Shown piece after piece: positions 18,512-24,746 of a stretch of 35,236 bases of DNA. The translations under genes and the position numbers were made by a program. Source of the DNA: CANJXF01 sp043775015. Lineage in GTDB: Bacteria > Verrucomicrobiota > Verrucomicrobiia > Limisphaerales > CANJXF01. Location: assembly GCA_043775015.1 (NCBI GenBank), contig JAYVSV010000025.1, positions 1 to 35,236 of the forward strand, given 5' to 3'. Within the stretch, counting starts at the first letter, position 1, and each line of letters opens with the position of its first letter. Below the pieces are notes generated by a model. That model was given only the letters and a program-made list of their open reading frames with translations. It ran no database searches and was not told the origin of the DNA.

Positions 18512-18597
18512 CGAGGAAAACTAAGGTGCGGTTCAAAACACGGTCAATAGAATAACTCGAAAACCGGAAGGTTGGCGTTCCGGCGCGACGGAAAATG

Positions 18598-18657
18598 GGC
18601 ATGGAGAGTTGTGGACGAGAAACGAAACGGTGTTTCGCAGCCACAACTCTCCATGCC
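18598..18657. repeat. Perfect 17-bp inverted repeat with inner hairpin
   Basis: GGCATGGAGAGTTGTGG (18598-18614) is exactly inverted at 18641-18657. The 26-base centre contains a second perfect stem, CGAAAC-GGT-GTTTCG. There is no T-run on either side, so a terminator is unlikely. The nested, fully matched design fits a short palindromic mobile element (REP/MITE type) sitting between the start of the ion-transporter gene and the small gene at 18698, both on the minus strand. Confidence 0.7.
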
Positions 18658-18697
18658 ATTGATTCGGCATGAGCGAGCGTCTGTTTCAGTGCGAGAA

Positions 18698-19042
18698 TCA
18701 TGCGGCCTCCACGAGCAAGGTTTCACTGCGGAGACGCACTTGATTTTGCTTTTGAATTTGCCGGCGCGCACCTAACGCTTTTTCTTCCAACAACGCAGGG
18801 AAGAACAAGGCTGGAAACGGCGTGGTCCAAGCCAGTGCAGCGGCTTCATTGGCGGCTCGGCGTAACGGCCCGCTCAACTCGGGCTGGATGGCGTTGTCCA
18901 ACAACCGTCGCAACAACCGGGCTTTCAATTGCTCGAACTCGGTCTCTTCCACCGCACGAAACGGCGGTCTTAACACCGGCACCAGGTTGAATCGCGTTTC
19001 GCGAGCAAACCGGGCCGGCAATTTTTTCTTTATTTCTTTCAT
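18698..19042 (-). CDS. Small hypothetical protein
   Basis: A 114-residue, strongly basic and Leu/Ala/Arg-rich protein with no recognised domain. It opens 'MKEIKKKLPARFARETRFNL', has a mixed helical centre ('EFEQLKARLLRRLLDNA') and ends 'RLRSETLLVEAA'. The reverse frames are also open here, so the call rests on amino-acid balance: this frame has evenly spread charged and hydrophobic residues, the plus-strand frames do not. Purine-rich sequence (AGGGAAAGAG) lies about 10 bases before the ATG. Similar short proteins are widespread as hypotheticals in Verrucomicrobia (from memory). Moderate confidence only. Confidence 0.5.
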   Translation of the reverse strand: MKEIKKKLPARFARETRFNLVPVLRPPFRAVEETEFEQLKARLLRRLLDNAIQPELSGPLRRAANEAAALAWTTPFPALFFPALLEEKALGARRQIQKQNQVRLRSETLLVEAA

Positions 19043-19093
19043 GCTATTTTTCTCTTTCCCTGCCGCCCTTTCTGGAACGGCAAATCATTAAAC

Positions 19094-19128
19094 AAAAAAC
19101 CCACGATTGACTGGCAATCGTGGGTTTT
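19094..19128 (-). terminator. Strong intrinsic terminator
   Basis: AAAACCCACGATTG (19096-19109) and CAATCGTGGGTTTT (19115-19128) form a perfect 14-bp stem with a 5-base loop. On the minus strand it is followed by TTTTTTG, a proper U-tract. The plus-strand side has only TTTT, so it acts best leftward. Confidence 0.85.
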
Positions 19129-19260
19129 AAAAATCTTTGGTTGGTTCGTTTAGAAGATTCTTGCCACGTTGCCAGAAACCTGGTGTGAGCGCCAAATCGG
19201 CATGACTCCGACGGAGCAGCCAGCGCACAGGCTCATTGTTACTGTAAACGTGTTCTTCAT
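19094..19260 (-). ncRNA. Candidate small RNA or small peptide transcript
   Basis: Reading the minus strand, a consensus -35 box TTGACA lies at 19301-19296 and a strong intrinsic terminator closes at 19094. The -10 region is weak, so the promoter is tentative. The roughly 165-base transcript would contain short stems such as CTCCG-T-CGGAG. A 36-codon ORF (19260-19150, beginning MKNTFTVTMSLCAGCSVG) fits inside but has no Shine-Dalgarno, so a non-coding RNA is favoured over a peptide. The terminator has no other minus-strand gene to serve. Confidence 0.4.
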
Positions 19261-19358
19261 TTTCGAGGCAGGAAGAAACAGCAGACTCAAAGCCTTGTCA
19301 AAGAATTTTTTTCACGCATCGGACTTGAGCCGCTCTGTCTCAATGATAATATTGCCTT

Positions 19359-20387
19359 GTGACCAGTGACCCTATTGAAGCCAGCAAGCCATTGAAAATG
19401 GTTAGTTGCGGCGCGTGTAGCACGAAGAATTTTATTTCCGGTGATTTACCCACTTTTGAAACCGCGCCGTGCTCCAAGTGCGGCCATCCGGTCATGTTGC
19501 CAGTCACGTTTCGTCAATTTGAATTGCGCGAAGTAATCGCTTCGGGAGGAATGGGGACGGTCTTCAGCGCCTTTGATGTGAATCTCCAACGCGGTGTGGC
19601 GTTGAAAATGATGAAGCGCGAAATGACGCAGGATCCCGAAATTTTGGAAAGTTTTTATCGCGAAGCCCGGGCCGGCGCGTCGCTGAATCATTCCAACATC
19701 ATTCACATCTACACTTTCGACGAGTTCGAAGGGCAACCGTATCTCGTTATGGAACTGGCCAACAACGGCAGTCTGGATACACGCATTACTCTGGAAGGAC
19801 GTTTGCCGGAACTCGATGTTCTCGACGTGGGAATCAAAATGGCCTCGGCCCTCGGGACCGCGTTGAAACACAATTTGCTCCATCGCGACATCAAGCCGGG
19901 AAATATTTTATTCAACAGCGATGTGCCGCCCGAGCCGAAGCTGATTGATTTTGGGTTGGCGCGTGCGGCGGAGGCTGAAGTGGATACGTCGAGTGAATCC
20001 AGCGTCTGGGGAACACCTTACTACGTTGCTCCCGAAAAAATAAAACGTGAGCGCGAAGATTTTCTTTCGGACATGTACAGCCTCGGGGGAACATTGTATC
20101 ACGCACTGACCGGTCACGTTCCGTTTGAAGCACCGACCGTGGAGGATTTGGTCTCGGCCCATGTCCATACTCCGTTGACTCCGCCCAACCATGTCGTTCT
20201 GGAAATCACTCAACGCACCAGCGATGCGTTGGTGCGGGCGATGGCCAAGGAACCGTCGGAACGTTTTCCTTCGTACGATGATTTCATGATGGAATTGACT
20301 TTCGCCCGCACCGAGGTGCTGCGCGAGCAGGTCGCCCGCAACATTGAACCGACGAAGGGCAATACGAAAAGCTGGTGGCGGCGCTAG
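19359..20387 (+). CDS. Ser/Thr protein kinase with N-terminal zinc ribbon
   Basis: A 342-residue soluble Hanks-type kinase. A CxxC...CxxC zinc ribbon (Cys17, Cys20, Cys38, Cys41) precedes the kinase domain: Gly loop ASGGMGTVF (about 61-69), VALK lysine at 83, catalytic loop HRDIKPGN with Asp177, DFG at 197-199, activation segment GTPYYVAPEK (about 219-228) and the DMYSLGGTLYHALTGHVPF segment. All catalytic residues are present, so it should be active. There is no membrane segment or sensor domain; it ends in 'KSWWRR'. The start is GTG at 19359; an ATG at 19398 would remove 13 residues and still keep the ribbon. Such cytoplasmic kinases with a FHA-less zinc ribbon are frequent in Verrucomicrobia and Planctomycetes; target unknown. 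Confidence 0.9.
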   Translation: MTSDPIEASKPLKMVSCGACSTKNFISGDLPTFETAPCSKCGHPVMLPVTFRQFELREVIASGGMGTVFSAFDVNLQRGVALKMMKREMTQDPEILESFYREARAGASLNHSNIIHIYTFDEFEGQPYLVMELANNGSLDTRITLEGRLPELDVLDVGIKMASALGTALKHNLLHRDIKPGNILFNSDVPPEPKLIDFGLARAAEAEVDTSSESSVWGTPYYVAPEKIKREREDFLSDMYSLGGTLYHALTGHVPFEAPTVEDLVSAHVHTPLTPPNHVVLEITQRTSDALVRAMAKEPSERFPSYDDFMMELTFARTEVLREQVARNIEPTKGNTKSWWRR

Positions 20388-20396
20388 TCTGGGAAA

Positions 20397-20426
20397 TAAA
20401 AAAAGGCAGGCCCTCTGGCCTGCCTT
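20397..20426. terminator. Bidirectional intrinsic terminator
   Basis: AAGGCAGGCC (20403-20412) and GGCCTGCCTT (20417-20426) form a perfect 10-bp stem with a CTCT loop. The A-run at 20397-20404 is a U-tract for the minus-strand gene at 20452; the plus strand has a poorer T-stretch (TTAAGTTTTAA). It sits between the convergent kinase and small periplasmic-protein genes and can serve both. Confidence 0.85.
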
Positions 20427-20451
20427 GATTAAGTTTTAATTCTGGAAGCGG

Positions 20452-20859
20452 TTATTCTTTTTTCTTTTTCGGTTTAGCTTCACCTTCCTTGGCCTCTGGC
20501 TTGTTTCCGATGCGCAGGGAAACGGCTTCGAGTTTCCCATCCGCGTTTTCCCGGGCAAAACCGCCCACCTTTTCGCCAACCACTGCATCGTTCAAAGTTG
20601 CTGCCTTGCCGTCTTTGGTAATTTTTGTTTCTGAGGTGATGCTGATCGTTCGTTTCTTTTCCTTGCCAATGTTGATGGTCTTGGCCGCTTTATCTATTTC
20701 GTTGATTTTCCCGTTGAAAGGCATGCCGTTTGGGTTGCCTTTCTTGGTCTCGCCAGCCGCAGCGGGCTTCTTGTCTTGAGCTGGAGTGGTGATAGTGCTG
20801 GTTGCGAAAACCGCAGCGAGCAGCCCTGTGGTGAGTAGAGTTTTGATTTTGTTTTTCAT
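20452..20859 (-). CDS. Small exported DUF5666-like protein
   Basis: A 135-residue protein with a signal peptide (MKNKIKTLLTTGLLAAVFAT...A, about 1-28), a Lys/Gly/Pro-rich linker, a single small beta-rich domain ('NGKINEIDKAAKTINIGKEK' to 'VGEKVGGFARENADGKLEAV', about 48-118) that resembles DUF5666/OB-like modules, and a highly charged KKKKE tail. The ATG at 20859 has an AGGGA ribosome site; the longer upstream frame would place the signal peptide internally. Divergent from the propeller gene at 20989; function unknown, probably periplasmic. Confidence 0.75.
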   Translation of the reverse strand: MKNKIKTLLTTGLLAAVFATSTITTPAQDKKPAAAGETKKGNPNGMPFNGKINEIDKAAKTINIGKEKKRTISITSETKITKDGKAATLNDAVVGEKVGGFARENADGKLEAVSLRIGNKPEAKEGEAKPKKKKE

Positions 20860-20988
20860 AATTAATCCCTGTCGTGACTGACTGGGTTTAACAAATGGCA
20901 CACTTTTGTAAAGGTGCTTTTCGGAGCAGTTCCGAAGCAAAAATTCAATTCGCTTGTTTTCAACAAATCGGGTCGTTATCAAAATGAG

Positions 20989-22299
20989 ATGAATAGTCGA
21001 TTAATCACCCTTGGCACTGCCCTGCTTTTGTTTAGTCACTTTTCTTTGTTCGCAGATAACTGGCCGCAATGGCGCGGCCCGGCTTTCAATGGATCCAGTT
21101 CCGAAAAAAATCTTCCAACCAACTGGAGCACCAGCGAAAACGTCGTCTGGAAGGCGGCGTTGCCTGGTTTCAGCGGCGCGACTCCGGCGATTTGGGGCGA
21201 TCACGTCTTTGTTTCCAGCCCGGATGCGCAGAAAAATTTAAACCTCATTTGCCTGAATCGCGTCGATGGAACCCTCCGCTGGCAAAAGCAAGTTGCGGTC
21301 GGCGATAAAATGATTGGCCGCAACAACGCGTCGTCGCCCTCGCCTGTGACCGATGGAAAAACGGTTTTCGCGATGTTCGCCACCGGCGATCTCGCCGCCT
21401 ACGATTTTTCCGGCAAAGAACTCTGGACGCGGAATATTGCGAAAGACTTCGGGAAATTTGCCCTCATGTGGCTCTATGGCTCCAGTCCGGTTCTCTACAA
21501 AGGAAAACTTTACCTCCAGGTGTTGCAGCGCCAGCCGATTCCGCCGGATTACACGCACGCCATTGACGATAAACCCGATCGCGAATCCTATCTCCTTTGC
21601 CTCGATCCCAAAACCGGCAAAGACCTTTGGCGGCACGTTCGCAAAACCCAGGCGCAAATGGAGTCGAACGAATCCTATTCCACGCCGATTCCGTTTGAAG
21701 GGAAAAATGGAACGGAAATTCTTATCGTGGGCGGCAATTGCGCGACGGGCCACAACGCGCAGAACGGCGAGGAAATCTGGCGTTGCGACGGCTTGAACGC
21801 CAAGGACGGACAATGGATGCGCACCGTTCCATCGCCCGTGACTGGCGCCGGAATGATTTTTGTCTGTGCCCCGAAAAGGGAACCGGTCTTTGCCATCAAA
21901 TCCGGCGGCAAAGGAAATATCACCGCCACCCATGTCGCCTGGAAATTCGACGAGTATCCGAGCGATTGCGTGACGCCATTATTTTATCAGAACAAACTTT
22001 ACGTCCTGGACGGCGACAAGCAGATGGTGACCTGTCTCGATCCAAAAACCGGCGAGAAAAAATGGCAGGGGAATCTTGGTGTGCGTGATATTTTTCGCGG
22101 CTCGCCGACCGGCGCGGACGGGAAAATTTATTGCATCAGTGAGCGTGGAACCGTTGTCGTGCTGGATGCGGGAAAAGAGTTTAAGATCCTATCGACCATT
22201 CCGATGAGCGAGGAACCGGTGCGCAGTTCAATTGCTGTTTCCCAAGGACAACTGTTCATCCGCACGGCGCAGAATCTTTATTGCATCGGTAAGAAGTAA
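20989..22299 (+). CDS. PQQ-binding-like beta-propeller protein (BamB-like)
   Basis: A 436-residue exported protein. Signal peptide residues about 1-20 (ending SLFA) is followed at once by DNWPQWRGPAFNGSS, the hallmark of a large verrucomicrobial/planctomycete family of secreted eight-bladed propellers. Blades carry the PQQ-type repeat ('LDPKTGKDLWRH', 'LDPKTGEKKWQGNL', 'VDGTLRWQKQV'). No catalytic dehydrogenase residues are evident; the family is thought to be structural or scaffold-like, and BamB is only a fold relative. The ATG at 20989 was chosen for the signal peptide. The 3' end overlaps the tail of the convergent accessory ORF by 44 bases. Confidence 0.88.
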   Translation: MNSRLITLGTALLLFSHFSLFADNWPQWRGPAFNGSSSEKNLPTNWSTSENVVWKAALPGFSGATPAIWGDHVFVSSPDAQKNLNLICLNRVDGTLRWQKQVAVGDKMIGRNNASSPSPVTDGKTVFAMFATGDLAAYDFSGKELWTRNIAKDFGKFALMWLYGSSPVLYKGKLYLQVLQRQPIPPDYTHAIDDKPDRESYLLCLDPKTGKDLWRHVRKTQAQMESNESYSTPIPFEGKNGTEILIVGGNCATGHNAQNGEEIWRCDGLNAKDGQWMRTVPSPVTGAGMIFVCAPKREPVFAIKSGGKGNITATHVAWKFDEYPSDCVTPLFYQNKLYVLDGDKQMVTCLDPKTGEKKWQGNLGVRDIFRGSPTGADGKIYCISERGTVVVLDAGKEFKILSTIPMSEEPVRSSIAVSQGQLFIRTAQNLYCIGKK

Positions 22300-22795
22300 G
22301 TTTCGTAGGATCAAGGCAAAATCTATAAAAGGGTTCTCGAAGATTGTTCGCTCCGATCCAAACAACATTAAGATTAAGACAATGGGTTCTAAACGTAACC
22401 AGTGACTTCGGACGAAAATAGTCGACAGGCTTCGACTCGCTCTGTCGCCCAAAAACATCTACCAGAAATGCCTGCGCTCCTTGTTCCTTGCTGGGAAAAA
22501 TCCGAAAATTAGCTATCTCTTCTGGAAAAGCTGTTTCTGACAAGTTCTTTAGCTTGATCAGAGCCACCGAAGTCTGACTGGACGTAGCTAGGTATTTGAA
22601 ATGACTTAATTCTCTTGGTTTTGCCGGCCGAAGTACAAATACCTGGTTATCGCGAAATTCTGCGCCGTTGAAAATCGCGCAGTAAAGGCGTCGATCTAAA
22701 ATTAGTTTACAAGTGTCCTCTCCGACGATCCGAACAAGCGAAATGAATTCTTGAATGCGCGGATCTTCGCGAGTTGCTAAACATGAGTTTTTCAT
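22256..22795 (-). CDS. Unknown partner protein of the GIY-YIG gene
   Basis: A 179-residue protein not recognised. Its ATG overlaps the stop of the GIY-YIG gene (ATGA), so the two are one operon. It is mixed alpha/beta by eye, with many Phe, Arg and Cys ('CKLILDRRLYCAIF', 'VALIKLKNLSETAF', 'AQAFLVDVFGRQ') and no membrane segment or signal peptide. Base composition is more A/T-rich than the neighbours. The last 14 codons run antisense into the end of the BamB-like gene, which suggests the natural 3' end was lost when the segment landed here. Could be a nuclease cofactor, an antitoxin-like partner or a defence component; nothing decides this. Confidence 0.5.
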   Translation of the reverse strand: MKNSCLATREDPRIQEFISLVRIVGEDTCKLILDRRLYCAIFNGAEFRDNQVFVLRPAKPRELSHFKYLATSSQTSVALIKLKNLSETAFPEEIANFRIFPSKEQGAQAFLVDVFGRQSESKPVDYFRPKSLVTFRTHCLNLNVVWIGANNLREPFYRFCLDPTKLTSYRCNKDSAPCG

Positions 22796-23766
22796 TTGTT
22801 TGATGTTGTAGTAGTAGATGCGAAATAAATGTTCCCAAGCCACTGATAATCCACGATCGCCCGAGAAATATCACCGTGGGATTTCAAAAAAGCGACCGCC
22901 CATATCAAGTCATCGTTTGTCAGGGCGAACCACTCTCCGCGCAATCTCTTGTTCTGGAAATATTCATGCAACTGTCGCTCATGGCTCTCATCAGCAGGAA
23001 TTGAAAACCTCATTGCTACTTGCGGAACTTCGGATTGAAGTGTGCGTTCTCGTCTTGCGGGCGTCTTACTGCGTCCGATTTTGAAAGTTTTATTTCTGAA
23101 ATCTTCTATTAAATAAATGAAGCAATCAAACCGGCTAAGACGCAACATTTCTAATTCAATCGTTGCTTTCTTTTCCTCCTCGTCTCGCTCTAAAACATTC
23201 AACTTTTCCATTACAAAAGGTGTCTTGGTGAATACGCATTCTATGTCTTCATCTCTTTCGTAAACGATAATGTGGTCCGAAGATTTTCGATAGGAATTGG
23301 TAATATCGCGGTCCCCTATTGCTCCCTTTATCCAAGATTTCAAGCACTCATCGAATGCGATTTCTTTTAGGCGCAGAAGTTCATGAAAACGGCAGTAAAC
23401 CCAAGATGGCATCCCCTCCGCGAGAAACAAGCGACCTAATGCGTGCTGTATACGCAACTTATTATCCCATGTCTTTGTATCTGCAAAACGGTTGACACTT
23501 TCAAAATCCAGCTTCATCCAATTTTCTTGATGCAAAAATTCAGGCCAATTGCGCTTGAACTCCTGGGTGAGGCTCCCAGGTCTAATTGGAGGCGGTTCTT
23601 CGATTTCCAGGCTGTCGGGTAGAGAGCGTATGAGTGAGATTGTCTCCTCGACGTTTGCTCCCAAGAATTCTTCCACGCATAAATATCTGACCACACCCGG
23701 ACCAAGGGTTATCTTGAAGCAAGAAAAGTTTGAACGCTCCAAAAGTTGAATCAATGAATTTTGCAT
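22792..23766 (-). CDS. GIY-YIG/T5orf172-domain protein
   Basis: A 324-residue protein whose C-terminal third (residues about 215-296) matches the T5orf172/Mug113-type GIY-YIG family: 'FIYLIEDFRNKTFKIGRSK' then 'ARRERTLQSEVPQ', 'ADESHERQLHEYFQNKRLRG' and 'EWFAL'. The Tyr, Arg and Glu expected in such nucleases are there, though the first motif reads IYLI...FKIG. The N-terminal 210 residues are unrecognised. The ATG at 23766 was chosen; the frame is open to a TTG at 23835, directly after the ftsK remnant's stop codon. No ribosome site is strong for either. It is A/T-richer than its neighbours and belongs with the 179-residue gene. Related domains occur in phages and defence islands; the substrate is unknown. 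Confidence 0.7.
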   Translation of the reverse strand: MQNSLIQLLERSNFSCFKITLGPGVVRYLCVEEFLGANVEETISLIRSLPDSLEIEEPPPIRPGSLTQEFKRNWPEFLHQENWMKLDFESVNRFADTKTWDNKLRIQHALGRLFLAEGMPSWVYCRFHELLRLKEIAFDECLKSWIKGAIGDRDITNSYRKSSDHIIVYERDEDIECVFTKTPFVMEKLNVLERDEEEKKATIELEMLRLSRFDCFIYLIEDFRNKTFKIGRSKTPARRERTLQSEVPQVAMRFSIPADESHERQLHEYFQNKRLRGEWFALTNDDLIWAVAFLKSHGDISRAIVDYQWLGNIYFASTTTTSNK

Positions 23767-23838
23767 GTTTGCTGAGTTTGTATTGAGATCTGTAGTGCGT
23801 TTCTCCGAATCGTAAGGAATCTGAAATTCAAACAATTA

Positions 23839-23965
23839 CAACCCTTGCCCCGCGCCGTCCATGCCGCCGCCGTTGAGATCAATTAAAATATCGCGTGGTT
23901 CAGCACCTTTGCTGGGGCCGACGCCGCCGCGATTTTCCAGTTCATCCATGATGCGGGCGGCGCGC
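23839..23965 (-). pseudogene. Second copy of the ftsK 3' end
   Basis: About 127 bases align with the true end of ftsK (24750-24876) with roughly 20 differences (about 84% identity), yet the encoded segment (ARIMDELENRG ... GQGL) differs by only about four residues in 43. Homology stops right at the stop codon (TAA here, TGA in ftsK). The upstream part of the frame is unrelated. It covers the end of the DNA-binding gamma domain and cannot be expressed as FtsK. Confidence 0.85.
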
Positions 23966-23975
23966 TCGGCCACCC

Positions 23976-24212
23976 TCACAACTCGTCGCCCGGCATCGGC
24001 GGAACATCCGGTGAGCCGTTCAAGAACGCGATAAAATCCTCGCGTTTCGCATTGCGAGCGCGTTCGCGCAGGTGCTCCACTGTCAGCATCGCGCTCAACT
24101 TTTCCGACGCGGCAGAGGATATCAACTGATCCACCGTCACGCCTTCCCTGTCTGCACATTCACGCAGTTGGCGGGCGACACCGTCAGGCAATTGGATGGT
24201 CAGCGTGCTCAT
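23976..24212 (-). CDS. Ribbon-helix-helix type antitoxin
   Basis: A 78-residue protein starting 'MSTLTIQLPDGVARQLRECA', the strand and first helix of a ribbon-helix-helix DNA-binding fold, with 'GVTVDQLISSAASEKLSAM' as second helix. The tail ('FIAFLNGSPDVPPMPGDEL') is the likely toxin-binding extension. Its ATG overlaps the stop of the PIN toxin gene (ATGA), so it is made from the same message but downstream of the toxin. It ends about 10 bases before the ftsK fragment. Confidence 0.8.
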   Translation of the reverse strand: MSTLTIQLPDGVARQLRECADREGVTVDQLISSAASEKLSAMLTVEHLRERARNAKREDFIAFLNGSPDVPPMPGDEL

Positions 24213-24628
24213 GTTTCTTTTTTTATCAATGTCAGGAAATCGCCCGGCGACACCGCTGCGATCCCCCATTTTTCCACTCCCCGGAAATCCCGGAGATTGT
24301 GCGTGACAATGTAGCGGCAACTGGCCGCCACCGCCAGTTCAAGAATCAGGTCGTCATTCGGGTCGGGCAACGCGGGCCGCCAGCGAAAGAAAACCTCCTG
24401 TAAATGACTCGTCGAAATCAGAAAATCCAGAAAAATTTCGGCTTGGGTCGAGGTGCGTTGCAACAGATTTTCCGGACGAAGCAGGAGCGCGCGATATTCG
24501 CAGAACAACGCGACGGAAATGACCGTTTGAAAACCGGCATCCGGCAACCGCGCCAACAATGCATGGCTCGCGCCCCGGTTCGAGCGGGCGGCGGCGACGA
24601 GCGCACTGGTGTCGAAAACAATCCTCAT
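24209..24628 (-). CDS. PIN-domain toxin (VapC-like, COG1569 type)
   Basis: A 139-residue PIN-fold ribonuclease. Acidic active-site residues are seen in MRIVFDTSALVAAA (Asp6), 'VALFCEYRALL' (Glu near 45) and 'DPNDDLILELAVA' (about 89-101), with 'YIVTHNLRDFRG' in the usual last strand. It is expected to cut RNA when freed from its antitoxin. The gene comes first in the operon, the reverse of classical vapBC; it is preceded by a 24-codon ORF that also overlaps it by ATGA. The pair lies wholly between two ftsK 3' ends. Confidence 0.85.
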   Translation of the reverse strand: MRIVFDTSALVAAARSNRGASHALLARLPDAGFQTVISVALFCEYRALLLRPENLLQRTSTQAEIFLDFLISTSHLQEVFFRWRPALPDPNDDLILELAVAASCRYIVTHNLRDFRGVEKWGIAAVSPGDFLTLIKKET

Positions 24629-24699
24629 CTGACGTCGGCTTCAATCAAATCAAGCACTTCGGATTTCGTGGCGGCAGACATTGCGAAGAAAATAGCCAT
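24625..24699 (-). CDS. 24-residue upstream ORF coupled to the PIN toxin
   Basis: Reads MAIFFAMSAATKSEVLDLIEADVR and stops in an ATGA overlap with the toxin start. It may be a leader peptide that couples toxin translation, or the tail of a lost upstream antitoxin. A nine-A tract lies just upstream. Too short to judge by composition. Confidence 0.3.
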   Translation of the reverse strand: MAIFFAMSAATKSEVLDLIEADVR

Positions 24700-24746
24700 G
24701 CGGACACCGCAAAGAAACTTCGTTTTTTTTTCGGGCGAGGGCCAGT

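Noticed and set aside
18544..18771. 75-residue minus-strand ORF
   Set aside because: It runs through the perfect hairpin 18598-18657, which explains the open frame.
23836..24159. 107-residue minus-strand ORF ending like FtsK
   Set aside because: Only its last 43 residues match FtsK; the rest is a shadow of the RHH antitoxin gene in another frame.
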